Shown in pieces: positions 35,604-45,292 of a stretch of 49,650 nucleotides of DNA. The translations under genes and the position numbers were made by a program. Each line of letters begins with the position of its first letter. Position 1 is the first letter of the stretch. The notes under the pieces were generated by a model, which worked only from the letters and a program-made list of their open reading frames with translations, was not told the DNA's origin and ran no database searches. Where the stretch lies: positions 1 to 49,650 of the forward strand of contig JAGWTP010000015.1 of the NCBI GenBank assembly GCA_028868895.1, in the 5' to 3' direction. This stretch comes from Burkholderiales bacterium (GTDB lineage: Bacteria > Pseudomonadota > Gammaproteobacteria > Burkholderiales > Burkholderiaceae_C).

Positions 35604-36230
35604 ATGAACGCGAGCACCTTGCGCCAGACGGTCCCCGGTGCGGCCGGGGCGATTGAATGCGCGATCGACCTGCCCGCCGCGCAGGCGCGCGGCGTGGCCG
35701 TGGTCTGTCACCCGCACCCGCAACACGGCGGCACGATGGACAACAAGGTCGTGCAGACGCTGGCGCGCGCCTTCGTGCAACTGGGCTGGCGCAGCGTGCG
35801 CTTCAACTTCCGCGGCGTCGGCGCATCGGCCGGCGCGTGGGACGACGGCGTGGGCGAGATCGACGACGCGCTCGCGGTGATCGCCGCTCACCGCGCCGCC
35901 GGCGAGCCGTTCATGCTCGCCGGGTTTTCGTTCGGCGCCTACGTGGCGTCACAGGCCGCGGCGCGCTTGCCCGATGATGCGAAGCCGCGGCGCATGGTGC
36001 TCGTCGGGCCGTCGACGCAGCGCCAGCGCATGGCCAACGTGCCGGCCGACACGATCGTGATCCACGGTGAGACCGACGACGTCGTGCCACTCACCGCCAC
36101 GCTCGACTGGGCCCGACCGCTTGGGCTGCCGGTCATCGTGTTCCCCGGCGTCGGCCATTTCTTCCACGGCCAGCTCGGGGTGTTGAAAAGTTGGGTCGTT
36201 CAGGAACTGCAGCCCCGCATGCCGCTCTGA
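35604..36230 (+). CDS. Alpha/beta hydrolase
   Basis: The 208-residue hydrolase has HPHPQHGGTMDNKVV (oxyanion region), RFNFRGVGASAG, the nucleophile elbow GFSFGA (Ser in GxSxG), IHGETDDVVP with the catalytic Asp and VGHFFHG with the catalytic His. It has no signal peptide, so it acts in the cytoplasm. The family is annotated broadly as CocE/NonD or dienelactone-hydrolase-like; the substrate is unknown. The upstream TTG two codons earlier could also serve as start. Confidence 0.9.
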   Translation: MNASTLRQTVPGAAGAIECAIDLPAAQARGVAVVCHPHPQHGGTMDNKVVQTLARAFVQLGWRSVRFNFRGVGASAGAWDDGVGEIDDALAVIAAHRAAGEPFMLAGFSFGAYVASQAAARLPDDAKPRRMVLVGPSTQRQRMANVPADTIVIHGETDDVVPLTATLDWARPLGLPVIVFPGVGHFFHGQLGVLKSWVVQELQPRMPL

Positions 36231-36323
36231 CCTTCTTCGATCGATCCGCCGCCGCACACCCGCTCATGTCGGTCCGCCTCGCCGGGCGGTGACGCCCGCC
36301 ACTCTCCTTTTCCCGGTACCTCA

Positions 36324-37511
36324 ATGAAACGCCTGCTCTCACTCGCTCGTTACTGTGTCGCTCTCTCGGTCGCGCTCGCCGGCCATGCCTTTGCCCAGGC
36401 CCCGCAGCCTCCTGAGGTTGCCGCCAGAAGCTACCTCGTCTACGACATGACCAGCAACCAGACGCTGGCCGAGCGCGACGCCGATGCACCGGCCGATCCA
36501 GCCTCGCTGACCAAGCTGATGAGCCTGTACGTGGTGTTCACGGCGATCCACGACCACAAGCTCGCACTCGATCAGAAGATCCCGGTGTCCAAGCGTGCCT
36601 GGGACGAGCGCAAGGCCGGCGGCTCGCTGATGTTCATCGACACCACTATGACGCCGACCGTCGACGAGCTGCTGCACGGCGAGATCGTGCAGTCGGGCAA
36701 CGACGCCGCCGTGGCGCTGGCCGAGGCGGTGGGCGGCACGGTCGACCAGTTCGTCGTGATGATGAACCGCCAGGCGCAGGCCTTCGGTCTGAAGAACACG
36801 ACGTTCAAGAACGTTACCGGCCTGACCGAGGCTGGCCACAAGAGCACGGCGCGCGACCTGGCGGTGATCGCCACGCACATCATCCGCGACTATCCCGAGT
36901 TCTTCGCCTACTACTCGATCAAGGAATACAAGTACAACAACATCAACCAGCCCAACCGCAACCTGCTGCTGCGCCGCGATCCGACCGTCGACGGGCTGAA
37001 GACCGGCTACACCGAGGCCGCCGGCTACTGCCTGATCGCCACCGCGCAGCGCGAATTCCCGAACCTCGGCGCCGATGGCAAGGGCCCGGGCAAGCGCCGC
37101 ATCCTGACGGTGGTGCTGCACACCACGTCGGCGCAGGCGCGGGCCAACGAGAGCCAGATGCTGCTGAACTGGGGCTTCCAGGCCTTCGACACGATGCGCC
37201 TGTTCAGCGACGGCAAGCCGATCGTCACCCCGCCGGTCTGGAAGGGTAAGTCGCCCGAAGTCAAGCTCGGCGCGGCCGGTGGCCTGTTCGTCAGCGTGCC
37301 CAAGGGCGAAGGCGGCGACCTGAAGACCAAGATCGAGCGCACCGACCCGCTGGTGGCGCCGCTCGTGAAGGGCCAGCGCGTGGGCACGATCAAGGTCACG
37401 ACCGCGTCGGGCGCGCCGGTGGTCGACGTGCCGCTGGTGGTGCTCGAAACGGTCGAGCAGGCCGGCATCTTCGGGCGCGCGTGGGATGCCCTGCGGCTGT
37501 GGATCAAGTAG
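36324..37511 (+). CDS. dacC: D-alanyl-D-alanine carboxypeptidase (DacC/PBP5-6 type)
   Basis: The 395-residue protein has a signal peptide (cleavage near AFAQ), the serine nucleophile motif SLTKLM, the SGND (SxN) motif and KTGYTEAAGYC (KTG), then the beta-rich C-terminal domain and an amphipathic end helix (AWDALRLWIK) that anchors it to the inner membrane. It trims pentapeptide stems of peptidoglycan. It lies 28 bases before the D-amino acid aminotransferase gene, a conserved Burkholderiales arrangement linking D-amino acid release and use. Confidence 0.95.
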   Translation: MKRLLSLARYCVALSVALAGHAFAQAPQPPEVAARSYLVYDMTSNQTLAERDADAPADPASLTKLMSLYVVFTAIHDHKLALDQKIPVSKRAWDERKAGGSLMFIDTTMTPTVDELLHGEIVQSGNDAAVALAEAVGGTVDQFVVMMNRQAQAFGLKNTTFKNVTGLTEAGHKSTARDLAVIATHIIRDYPEFFAYYSIKEYKYNNINQPNRNLLLRRDPTVDGLKTGYTEAAGYCLIATAQREFPNLGADGKGPGKRRILTVVLHTTSAQARANESQMLLNWGFQAFDTMRLFSDGKPIVTPPVWKGKSPEVKLGAAGGLFVSVPKGEGGDLKTKIERTDPLVAPLVKGQRVGTIKVTTASGAPVVDVPLVVLETVEQAGIFGRAWDALRLWIK

Positions 37512-37539
37512 TCTTCGCCATCACGTTTCGAGGCCCGCC

Positions 37540-38427
37540 ATGCAGACCCTTCCCGACACCCTGTGCTACCTCAACGGCGAATACAGCTCGCTGCGCGACG
37601 CCAAGGTGTCGGTGCTGGACCGCGGCTTCATCTTCGGTGACGGCATCTACGAGGTCGTGCCGGCCTACGCCGGCAAGCTGTTCCGCTTCGACGAGCATCT
37701 GGCGCGCCTGGACCGCAGCCTGGCCAAGCTGCGCATCGCCAACCCGCACAGCCGCGAACAGTGGCTGGAGCGCTGCCGCAAGCTGATCGCGGCGCTGATG
37801 GCGCAAAGCGGGGCAGCCGACCAGCTGGTCTACATCCAGATCACCCGCGGTGTGGCGCTGCGCGACCACGTGATGCCGGCCGACGTGCGGCCCACGGTGT
37901 TCATGATGTGCAGCGTGATGAAGCCGGCCACGCCCGAGCAGCGCCACGCCGGCGTGGCCTGCGTGACGGCGCGCGACTTCCGCTGGGAACGCGGCGACAT
38001 CAAGAGCATCTCGCTGCTCGGCAACGTGCTGGCGCGGCAGATGTCGGCCGACCGCGGTGCCACCGAAACCATCATGTTCCGCGACGGCCACCTCACCGAA
38101 GCGGCGGCCAGCAATGTGTGGGTCGTGCACGAGGGCGCGGTGCTCGGGCCACCGAAGAGCGAGCACGTGCTCGAAGGCATCCGCTACGACCTGATCCGCG
38201 AGCTGTGCGAAGAGGTCGGCATCGCCTACAACCTGCGCCCGATCGCCGAGGCCGATGTGTTCTCGGCCGACGAGCTGCTGCTCAGCTCGGCCACCAAGGA
38301 GGTTCTGCCGGTGACCGCGCTCGACGGCCAGCCGGTCGGGCACGGGGCACTGCGCGGCAAGCCCGGCCCGGTCTACGCGCGGCTGTTCGAGGCCTACCAG
38401 CGCGCCAAGCTCACGCAGTCGATCTGA
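37540..38427 (+). CDS. dat: D-amino acid aminotransferase
   Basis: The 295-residue fold-type-IV PLP enzyme has [19 protein letters not shown], the PLP lysine at about 155 in [11 protein letters not shown], and [41 protein letters not shown] lies near the end. These mark D-alanine transaminases and related aminodeoxychorismate lyase/BCAT proteins; the neighbouring dacC favours D-alanine as substrate. It is first of a run with ybeD, lipB and lipA. Confidence 0.9.
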   Translation: MQTLPDTLCYLNGEYSSLRDAKVSVLDRGFIFGDGIYEVVPAYAGKLFRFDEHLARLDRSLAKLRIANPHSREQWLERCRKLIAALMAQSGAADQLVYIQITRGVALRDHVMPADVRPTVFMMCSVMKPATPEQRHAGVACVTARDFRWERGDIKSISLLGNVLARQMSADRGATETIMFRDGHLTEAAASNVWVVHEGAVLGPPKSEHVLEGIRYDLIRELCEEVGIAYNLRPIAEADVFSADELLLSSATKEVLPVTALDGQPVGHGALRGKPGPVYARLFEAYQRAKLTQSI

Positions 38428-38480
38428 ACGCCCGGCGCCCAAGTCTTGCGGCGCACGAAGTCGCCTCCAACTGCCAACGC

Positions 38481-38774
38481 ATGAACCACAAGCCCGCGAT
38501 GCAAGACATCCCGCCCGATCAGTCGCTGATCGACTATCCGTCGCGATTCCCCATCAAGGTGATGGGCCTGAACGCCGACGGTTTCGTGCATGCCATCACC
38601 GGTATCGCGAAGCAATTCGACGCCACCTTCGACGCTGCCACCGTCGAACTTCGGCCGAGCAAGGGCGACAAGTACCTCGGCGTGACCCTCACCATCACCG
38701 CCACCAGCCGCGCGCAGCTCGACGAGCTGTACCGAACGCTGAGCACGCACCCGATGGTGAAGATGGTGCTGTGA
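38481..38774 (+). CDS. ybeD: YbeD/DUF493 family protein
   Basis: The 97-residue protein has [33 protein letters not shown] and the ending THPMVKMVL, the marks of the YbeD/DUF493 ferredoxin-like fold that accompanies lipB in many proteobacteria. It probably has an allosteric or regulatory role in lipoate metabolism, which is unproven. A methionine six codons in (MQDIPP) could be the start. Its stop overlaps the GTG start of lipB. Confidence 0.93.
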   Translation: MNHKPAMQDIPPDQSLIDYPSRFPIKVMGLNADGFVHAITGIAKQFDATFDAATVELRPSKGDKYLGVTLTITATSRAQLDELYRTLSTHPMVKMVL

Positions 38775-39469
38775 TCGAGAGCGCGACCGCTTCGGCGTCG
38801 GTGCCGGCGCGGCTGCGCTGGCTCGGCCGGGTCGACTACGTCCCCACGGTCGAGGCGATGCGCAGCTACACCGAAGCCCGCACACCCGACACGCCCGACG
38901 AAATCTGGCTCTGCGAGCATCCGCCGGTCTACACCCAGGGCCTGGCGGGCAAGGCCGAACATGTGCGCGACGCTGGCGGCATCGCGGTGGTGCAGACCAA
39001 TCGCGGCGGCCAGGTCACCTACCACGGGCCGGGGCAGGTGGTGGCCTACCCGCTGGTGGACCTGCAGCGCCAGCGCATCTACGTCAAGGAATTCGTCTAT
39101 CGGGTCGAGCAGGCGGTGCTCAAGACGCTGGAGTGTTTCGGTGTCACGGGCCACCGCGTGACCGGCGCGCCCGGCATCTACGTGAACCTGGCCGATCCAT
39201 TCGGGCACGCCGCGCTCACCGGCCCGCACCGTGATCCGTTTGCCGGCCTGGGCAAGATTGCGGCGCTGGGCATCAAGGTCAGTCGCCATTGCACTTACCA
39301 CGGTGTCGCGCTGAACGTGGCGATGGACCTGCGACCCTTCGCCGGCATCAACCCGTGCGGGTACGAGGGCCTGCGCACGACAGACCTTTCTACAATCGGG
39401 GTTCGGGTGTCGTGCGCCGAGGTGGCCGAGGTACTCGGCGCCAAGCTCGCGGCCTACCTCAGCCCGTGA
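38771..39469 (+). CDS. lipB: Octanoyl-[acyl carrier protein]:protein N-octanoyltransferase LipB
   Basis: The 232-residue enzyme starts at a GTG overlapping ybeD. It contains [21 protein letters not shown], the acyl-thioester cysteine in INPCGYEGL and the catalytic lysine in [12 protein letters not shown]. It moves octanoyl groups from ACP to lipoyl domains of pyruvate and 2-oxoglutarate dehydrogenases and the glycine cleavage H protein. LipA, encoded 31 bases downstream, then inserts sulfur. Confidence 0.97.
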   Translation: MIESATASASVPARLRWLGRVDYVPTVEAMRSYTEARTPDTPDEIWLCEHPPVYTQGLAGKAEHVRDAGGIAVVQTNRGGQVTYHGPGQVVAYPLVDLQRQRIYVKEFVYRVEQAVLKTLECFGVTGHRVTGAPGIYVNLADPFGHAALTGPHRDPFAGLGKIAALGIKVSRHCTYHGVALNVAMDLRPFAGINPCGYEGLRTTDLSTIGVRVSCAEVAEVLGAKLAAYLSP

Positions 39470-39500
39470 TCGACACAGGGCCTCGCCCCGGAAAGCCCCC

Positions 39501-40508
39501 ATGAGCACGACCAACCTGACCTTCGATCCCGCACCCGCCGGCGGCTACGACGCGACCGCCAAGCAGAAGTCGCAGGCCAAGACCGCGCGCATCCCGATCA
39601 AGATCGTGCCCGCGCAAACGCTGAAGAAGCCCGACTGGATCCGCGTCAAGGCGGGCTCGCCGAGCACGCGCTTCTACGAGATCAAGCGCATCTTGCGCGA
39701 GAACAAGCTGAACACCGTGTGCGAGGAGGCCTCCTGCCCGAACATCGGTGAGTGCTTCGGCAACGGCACCGCCACGTTCATGATCATGGGCGACAAGTGC
39801 ACCCGCCGCTGTCCGTTCTGCGACGTCGGCCACGGCCGGCCCGACCCTCTTGACGTGGACGAGCCGACGAATCTGGCCCAGACCATCGCCGCGCTCAAGC
39901 TCGCCTACGTCGTCATCACCAGCGTCGACCGCGATGACCTGCGCGATGGCGGCGCCGCCCATTTCGTCGAGTGCATCCGCAAGACCCGCGAACTCTCGCC
40001 GCGCACGCGCATCGAGATCCTGACGCCCGACTTCCGCGGCCGCATGGACCGCGCGCTCGAGATCCTGAAGGCCGCGCCGCCCGACGTGATGAACCACAAC
40101 CTGGAGACCGCGCCGCGCCTGTACAAGGAGGCGCGCCCGGGCTCCGACTATGCGTACTCGCTGAACCTGCTGCGGCGCTTCAAGGAGTTCGCGCCGCAGG
40201 TGCCGACCAAGAGCGGGTTGATGGTCGGGCTGGGCGAGACCGACGAAGAGATCCTGCAGGTGATGCGCGACATGCGCGAGCACGGGATCGAGATGCTCAC
40301 GATCGGCCAGTACCTTGCGCCCAGCGGCCACCACCTGCCGGTGCGGCGCTATGTGCACCCCGACACGTTCAAGATGTTCGAGCGCGAGGCCGCGTCGATG
40401 GGTTTCACGCACGCTGCGGTCGGCGCGATGGTGCGCTCGAGCTACCACGCCGACAAGCAGGCCGCCGCCGCGGGGGTTGCGTCGGATTCGTCCGCCGGCA
40501 ACCGGTGA
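39501..40508 (+). CDS. lipA: Lipoyl synthase LipA
   Basis: The 335-residue radical-SAM enzyme has the auxiliary cluster motif [12 protein letters not shown] and the radical-SAM motif CTRRCPFC, then [28 protein letters not shown] and the C-terminal RSSYHADKQ with the serine ligand of the auxiliary cluster. It inserts two sulfur atoms into protein-bound octanoyl chains. It has an N-terminal extension of about 45 residues compared with shorter forms, as is usual in Burkholderiales. Confidence 0.97.
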   Translation: MSTTNLTFDPAPAGGYDATAKQKSQAKTARIPIKIVPAQTLKKPDWIRVKAGSPSTRFYEIKRILRENKLNTVCEEASCPNIGECFGNGTATFMIMGDKCTRRCPFCDVGHGRPDPLDVDEPTNLAQTIAALKLAYVVITSVDRDDLRDGGAAHFVECIRKTRELSPRTRIEILTPDFRGRMDRALEILKAAPPDVMNHNLETAPRLYKEARPGSDYAYSLNLLRRFKEFAPQVPTKSGLMVGLGETDEEILQVMRDMREHGIEMLTIGQYLAPSGHHLPVRRYVHPDTFKMFEREAASMGFTHAAVGAMVRSSYHADKQAAAAGVASDSSAGNR

Positions 40509-40554
40509 GCGTGGCGTTGCGGCGCTGGTGCGCGCCATCGGCGCGTCGGCCGGA

Positions 40555-41064
40555 TCAGGTCTGGGCCAGCAGCTTCTCGACCAGCTGGTGCAGCGCGACG
40601 AAGTCGGGCTCGCCGACATAGCGCTTGACGATCTCGCCACGCTTGTTGATCAGCACGCTGGTGGGCGTGAGCTGCACGTTGCCGAAGCTGTTGGCGATCG
40701 CGCCGGTGGTGTCGAACGCGACGCTGAACGGCAGCTTGCGTGTCTGCGCGAAATTGGCCACATAGGCCGGTTGGTCGTAGCTCATCGCCACGGCGAGGGT
40801 CTCGAAGCCGCGCGCCTTGAATTGGTCGTAGGTGGCGACGATCTGCGGCATCTCGTGCACGCAGGTCGTGCAACTGGTGGCCCAGAAGTTGATCAGCACG
40901 ACCTTGCCGCGCAATTGCCCGGTGGTCGATTTCGTGCCGTCGAGCAGCGTGTAGGCGACGTTCGGTGCCAGGGCGCCGCCGCCGATCGACGCGTACATCA
41001 GGTAGCCGCCCACGCCGACGGCGAGAGCGACAATGGCAGCGGCAACGTAGCGGGTGGTTTTCAC
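40555..41064 (-). CDS. TlpA-family membrane-anchored thioredoxin
   Basis: The 169-residue product starts at GTG and has an N-terminal membrane anchor (7-25). A thioredoxin fold of the TlpA/ResA type follows, with active site CTTC (Cys65-Cys68) in INFWATSCTTCVHEMP and the cis-proline region TPTSVLINKRGE. It faces the periplasm and reduces disulfides, for example in cytochrome maturation or copper delivery. It is divergent from the DUF4197 gene with only 15 bases between start codons, which carry both ribosome sites (AAGGA on this strand). Confidence 0.9.
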   Translation of the reverse strand: MKTTRYVAAAIVALAVGVGGYLMYASIGGGALAPNVAYTLLDGTKSTTGQLRGKVVLINFWATSCTTCVHEMPQIVATYDQFKARGFETLAVAMSYDQPAYVANFAQTRKLPFSVAFDTTGAIANSFGNVQLTPTSVLINKRGEIVKRYVGEPDFVALHQLVEKLLAQT

Positions 41065-41079
41065 GGGGGATCCTTCAAC

Positions 41080-41775
41080 ATGCAGCGTCGAAATTTTACG
41101 TCAGTCGTGTTCGCTGTGGGGGGTCTGTGGGGTCTGTTGGCCTCGCCGGTGGCGCGCGCCGCCGGCATCACCGAGAGCGACGCCGCGCTCGGCGTGCGGG
41201 CCGCCCTCGAACGGGGCGCGGGGGTGGCGGTCGACCTGCTGGGCCGGCGCGGCGGCTTCCTGGACAACCCGAAAGTGCGCATTCCGTTGCCGGGCTTCCT
41301 GAACGACGTCGCGCCGCTGCTCAGGTTGACCGGCCAGCAGCAACGCATCGACGACCTCGTGACGGCGATGAACCGCGCCGCGGAGGCAGCGGTGCCGCAG
41401 GCCAGGTCGCTGCTCGTGAATGCCGTGAAGGCGATGAGCGTCGACGACGCCCGGCAGATCCTGGCCGGTGGCGACGACTCCGTGACGCAGTTCTTTGCCG
41501 CCAAGACGCGTGCGCCGCTGGCCCGGACGTTCCTGCCGATCGTGACCCAGGCGACCGAGAAGGTCGCACTGGCCGACAAGTACAACGCCGTGGCGGGCAA
41601 GGCCGCCGCGCTTGGCTTGCTCGGCAAGGACGACGCCAACCTCCAGCAGTACGTGACCGGCAAGACGCTCGACGGCCTGTACCTGATGATTGGCGAAGAG
41701 GAGCGCAAGATACGCCGCGATCCGGTCGCGACCGGCAGCGCGATCCTCGAGAAGGTGTTCGGCGCGCTGCGGTGA
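41080..41775 (+). CDS. DUF4197 exported protein
   Basis: The 231-residue protein has a Tat-like signal (RRNFTS) leading to ASPVARAAG, then the DUF4197 pattern: ITESDAALGVRAALERGAGVAVDLLG, GGFLDNPKVRIPLPGFL, MNRAAEAAVPQA, IGEEERKIRRDPVATGSAILEKVFGAL. It is a helical periplasmic protein conserved in proteobacteria with no established function. GGGGGA nine bases before the ATG is the ribosome site, inside the 15-base divergent gap with the TlpA gene. Confidence 0.9.
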   Translation: MQRRNFTSVVFAVGGLWGLLASPVARAAGITESDAALGVRAALERGAGVAVDLLGRRGGFLDNPKVRIPLPGFLNDVAPLLRLTGQQQRIDDLVTAMNRAAEAAVPQARSLLVNAVKAMSVDDARQILAGGDDSVTQFFAAKTRAPLARTFLPIVTQATEKVALADKYNAVAGKAAALGLLGKDDANLQQYVTGKTLDGLYLMIGEEERKIRRDPVATGSAILEKVFGALR

Positions 41776-41811
41776 GGCGCGTCGGGGTGGTGCGCTGACG
41801 GGTGCTGCCGG

Positions 41812-42951
41812 TCAAAGCCCCTTGGACAATTCGAACATCAGCGCCGAAGGCAGCGAGCCCGCCAGCGCCTCGCGTCCGACCCGCGCCATCGAAGCGCCGC
41901 TGAAGCCCGACATCTCGAAGGTCGCGCCTTCCTCGATGATCTCGATGAAGACGAAGCCCGGTACTTCCGCTGTGATGTCCGCGCGGAACTGCGCGAAACG
42001 GTCGCCGTTCTGGATCGATTCGATGACGATTGCATGCGGAAGTCCTTCGCGGCAGAAGCCAGCGGCCTCTTCGACCGAGTTGACGAAGTCGATGATCAGG
42101 CTCATGTTGCGAAGCGCGTCGCGCACTTGCAGGCGCACCTCGCGCCGCGAGGCGATGACCAGCACGTGGCTGCCGGCCAGCGGCTGGGAGTTGCTCGAGG
42201 GCGAGAAACCCTCGTCGATTTCGATGGCGCTCACGCCTTCGATCGCCTGGTTCGCGGTGCGCGGGAATTCCAGTGTCAAGACGGTCCGGTGCGACTCGTC
42301 CTGGCGCGATACCAGCAGCCCCATCGTCCATGCGGTTTGTTCCAGCAGGCGCCAGGTAAGCGAATCGAGCCCGCTGCGCGTGGCGAGGTTCGGGTTCTCG
42401 GCGAGATCGTCGAACGGGCGGTGCGCGAAGCGGCAGGTCAGGCGCGCGTGCGTCGGCCAGGCCTTGATGTCGACCGCGAAATCGATTTGCGAATGCGCGT
42501 TCGCGAGCGCCCAGTCGAGCGTCGTGTTGAGCAGGCTGAACAGCAGCGAAGCGTCCACGACCACTTCGGCCGGCTGCAGCGACGGCTTAAGGTGGATGCC
42601 GCGCGCCTGGGTCGCGCGCGCGCGATGGGTGAGCACGCCGTGCATCACGTCGGCAAGCTGAAGCCGCTCGTGCGACTGACGCAGCCGCCCGCAGGCGAAC
42701 CGGGTGAGTTGCTGGCCGATCATGCCGGCCTGGCGCGCCGATTCGACCTCGTCGCGCAAGGCGCGCAGGCTGCCCCGATCGATGCGGCCGGTGCTGGTCA
42801 GCGCGTTGATGCGCTCCAAGGCCGCGGTGAGCGGGGCCGCGATCTCGACCCCCATTTGAGATACCAGCGCGTGCAGGCGATCGGTGTCGCCGGGCAGCGA
42901 GCCGGCAAGTTCCTGCGAGGCCGTGCCGCGGTCCAGGTCAGACATGTCCAT
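41812..42951 (-). CDS. Pseudo-hybrid histidine kinase (degenerate DHp-HATPase-receiver protein)
   Basis: The 379-residue soluble protein starts at MDMSDLDRG; a longer frame to 43035 is rejected. Residues 25-110 resemble a DHp domain in which the H-box reads MGVEIAAPL where kinases have MSHEIRTPL, so the phospho-accepting His is Val35. Residues 115-230 look like an HATPase fold (VVDASLLFSLLNTTLDWALANA) with Asp146 in place of the N-box Asn and no clear glycine box. Residues 260-375 look like a receiver domain with IASRRE instead of the acidic pocket and Glu311 (AIVIES) where the phospho-Asp belongs. It is probably catalytically dead and may act as a scaffold or constant signal. Confidence 0.65.
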   Translation of the reverse strand: MDMSDLDRGTASQELAGSLPGDTDRLHALVSQMGVEIAAPLTAALERINALTSTGRIDRGSLRALRDEVESARQAGMIGQQLTRFACGRLRQSHERLQLADVMHGVLTHRARATQARGIHLKPSLQPAEVVVDASLLFSLLNTTLDWALANAHSQIDFAVDIKAWPTHARLTCRFAHRPFDDLAENPNLATRSGLDSLTWRLLEQTAWTMGLLVSRQDESHRTVLTLEFPRTANQAIEGVSAIEIDEGFSPSSNSQPLAGSHVLVIASRREVRLQVRDALRNMSLIIDFVNSVEEAAGFCREGLPHAIVIESIQNGDRFAQFRADITAEVPGFVFIEIIEEGATFEMSGFSGASMARVGREALAGSLPSALMFELSKGL

Positions 42952-43234
42952 GCTCTCTTCTTTCTGGTGCAGGCGCGCGTTGGCCGGTCGGAGTCGGCTG
43001 GTGGCGGCTGTATTGCGTCGACCACACGTTCGCAACGGGCCGGATGCAGGCAGCCGAGCCGGGCAGTTCGCGTTGGATCAGGAAGCCGAGTGTCGGCCCC
43101 GGTGACGCGGCACGCCAGTGCCGGGGGCAATTTTTCCCCGGAGCCGGGGAGTGAAAAAGTCACGCTTGGCACCGCCGGGTCGAGGCGTGGCCGATAGGGC
43201 GTGTCCGGCCACGTCGCGGGTGGCAGGCATGCGC
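42952..43234. other. Intergenic region between pseudo-kinase and hydrolase genes
   Basis: This 283-base stretch has no convincing gene. It contains a 7-bp hairpin (TCCCCGG, AG, CCGGGGA at 43135-43150) flanked by T-run and A-run, and is the likely site of the pseudo-kinase promoter and of transcription stop for the hydrolase operon. Confidence 0.4.
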
Positions 43235-43933
43235 TCAGGCGAGGTTGGAAAGAATCTCCACCAATTCCTGCGGTGCCGAAATCATCGCGTCGTGGCCGGT
43301 GGCGATTTCGAGCACGTTCCAGCCCGGCTCGTGACGCACGCGTTCGCGCGCCGCGGCAATCGTCGCCAGCGCGGGCGAGGTGCAATCGATGAACGTGCGC
43401 GGCAACCCCTGCAGGCGCTGTGGATCAAAATTCAGTGGGCTGTCGTAGACGCTGCCGGGGTGCGGTGTCTGGCGGCGCGCAACCCAGGCGCGGTCGGCGC
43501 CACTCAGCCCGAACAGCGCTGGGTCGGGCGCCGGCAGCACGCCGTGCTCGGCGATGGCCTGGCGGCGCGCCGCCTGGACCTCCACCGGGTGGGCGCTCGA
43601 CCAACTCTCGCCTGGGTGCAGGACCACGGCATCGAGGTAGACGAGATGGCGCAGCCGCGCGGCGAGCCGATCCGCCACACCGGTGATCACCACGCCGCCG
43701 TAGCTGTGGCCGACGACGATCGGGTCGAGCAACTCCTCGGTTTCGATCACGGCCACGACGTCGGCAATGTGCGTGTCCAGCGTGACTGCCTTGGACAGCA
43801 GGTGGGCGCGGTCGCCCACACCGGTGAGCGTGACCGCGAAGACGCGGTGGCCGGCGGCCCACAGCGGCGGCACGATCTTGCGCCAGCACCACGCGCCGTG
43901 CCAGGCGCCATGAACGAGTACGAAATCAGCCAT
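43235..43933 (-). CDS. Alpha/beta hydrolase (EstC / methylesterase-like)
   Basis: The 232-residue hydrolase has FVLVHGAWHGAWCW (oxyanion loop), TLTGVGDRAHLLS, the nucleophile GHSYGG, YLDAVVLHPGES and GHDAMIS with the catalytic His. This is the salicylate-esterase / hydroxynitrile-lyase-like branch. It has a strong GGGAGG ribosome site and lies 32 bases after a CoA-transferase gene on the same strand, so they likely share a transcript. The substrate is unknown. Confidence 0.9.
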   Translation of the reverse strand: MADFVLVHGAWHGAWCWRKIVPPLWAAGHRVFAVTLTGVGDRAHLLSKAVTLDTHIADVVAVIETEELLDPIVVGHSYGGVVITGVADRLAARLRHLVYLDAVVLHPGESWSSAHPVEVQAARRQAIAEHGVLPAPDPALFGLSGADRAWVARRQTPHPGSVYDSPLNFDPQRLQGLPRTFIDCTSPALATIAAARERVRHEPGWNVLEIATGHDAMISAPQELVEILSNLA

Positions 43934-43965
43934 CGGGTGCCTCCCATAGTGCCGGACGCGCGACG

Positions 43966-45249
43966 TCAGATCGCCCGCGCGCCGCGCAGCGCGGTGATCT
44001 CGGCGTCAGTCAGGCCGAGTTCGAGCAAGACCTCGTCGGTGTGCTCGCCCAGCAGCGGTGGTGGACGCTGGTATTGCACCGGCGTGGCCGAAAACTTCAT
44101 CGGGCTCGCGACCAGGCGCACGCTGCCGGCGAGCGGGTGCGGCATCTGCACCGTCATCGCGCGCTCGAGCACCTGCGGGTCGGCGAACACCTCGGCGAGA
44201 TCGTTGATCGGGCCGCAAGGAACCTTGGCCGCTTCGAGCGACACGAGCCAGTCGCCGCGGCTGCGCTGCTTCATCAGCGCGGCCAGCATCGGAACCAGCG
44301 TGCTGCGATGGCGCACGCGGTCGGCATTGCGGATGAAGCGTGGGTCTTGGGCGATATCGGCCCGACCGGCCACGTCGCAGAATTTCGCGAACTGGCTGTC
44401 GTTGCCAACCGCCACGATCAGGTGCCCGTCGGCAACCTCGAACACCTGGTACGGCACGATGTTCTGGTGCGCGTTGCCCATGCGCTGCGGTACCGCACCG
44501 CTGACGAGGTAGTTGGCGCCCAGGTTGGCGAGCATCGCGACCTGGGTGTCGAGCAGCGCCATGTCGATGGCCTGGCCTTGGCCGGTGAGATCACGATGCC
44601 GCAGCGCCGCCAGGATGGCCGTGGCCGCATACATGCCGGTGAACAGGTCGGCCACCGCGACGCCGACCTTTTGCGGGCCGCCACCGCTGGCGTCGTCGGC
44701 GATCTCGGCGCGTGCCGGACCGGTGACGCTCATCAACCCGCCCATGCCCTGGATCGCATAGTCGTAGCCGGCGCGGTCGCGATACGGGCCGGTCTGGCCG
44801 AACCCGGTGATCGAGCAGTACACGAGCCGCGGGTTGATGGCCTGCAGGCTCGCGAAGTCCAGGCCGTAGCGGGCCATGTCGCCGACCTTGTAGTTCTCGA
44901 CGAACACGTCGCCTTGCAGCGCCAGCCTGCGGATCAGTGACTGGCCTTCAGCGTGCGCGATGTCGACGGTGATCGAGCGCTTGTTGCGGTTGGTGCCGAG
45001 GTAGTACGCGGCCTCGCCGGTGTCGGCGCCATCGCGGTCTTTCAGGAACGGCGGACCCCAGCCGCGGGTGTCGTCGCCTCCGGCGCCGCCGTCTTTGGAG
45101 GGGCGCTCGACCTTGATCACGTCGGCGCCGAGATCGGCCAAGGTCTGGGTGCACCAGGGGCCGGCGAGTACGCGCGACAGGTCGATCACGCGTACGCCGG
45201 ACAGTGGCAGTGTTGCCGGGGAGCTTGCGGTGGTCACCATAGCGGTCAT
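43966..45249 (-). CDS. CaiB/BaiF (class III) CoA transferase
   Basis: The 427-residue protein has the class-III CoA-transferase pattern: LSGVRVIDLSRVLAGPWCTQTLADLGADVIKVERP, YYLGTNRNKRSITVDI, ENYKVGDMARYGLD and CSITGFGQTGPYRDRAGYDYAIQGMGGLMSVTG. These enzymes move CoA between carboxylic acids such as formate/oxalate, succinate, carnitine or aromatic acids. The acceptor cannot be named here. It heads a two-gene operon with the hydrolase at 43235 and is divergent from a lipoprotein gene with 43 bases between starts. Confidence 0.92.
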   Translation of the reverse strand: MTAMVTTASSPATLPLSGVRVIDLSRVLAGPWCTQTLADLGADVIKVERPSKDGGAGGDDTRGWGPPFLKDRDGADTGEAAYYLGTNRNKRSITVDIAHAEGQSLIRRLALQGDVFVENYKVGDMARYGLDFASLQAINPRLVYCSITGFGQTGPYRDRAGYDYAIQGMGGLMSVTGPARAEIADDASGGGPQKVGVAVADLFTGMYAATAILAALRHRDLTGQGQAIDMALLDTQVAMLANLGANYLVSGAVPQRMGNAHQNIVPYQVFEVADGHLIVAVGNDSQFAKFCDVAGRADIAQDPRFIRNADRVRHRSTLVPMLAALMKQRSRGDWLVSLEAAKVPCGPINDLAEVFADPQVLERAMTVQMPHPLAGSVRLVASPMKFSATPVQYQRPPPLLGEHTDEVLLELGLTDAEITALRGARAI

Positions 45250-45292
45250 TGTGAAGCAGGCTCGTCGAAATCAGGCCCCGGATAATTGCGTG

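Noticed and set aside
43135-43150. Hairpin TCCCCGG-AG-CCGGGGA as a terminator
   Set aside because: It is preceded by T-run and followed by A-run, the reverse of what a terminator needs on either strand, and the loop is too short.
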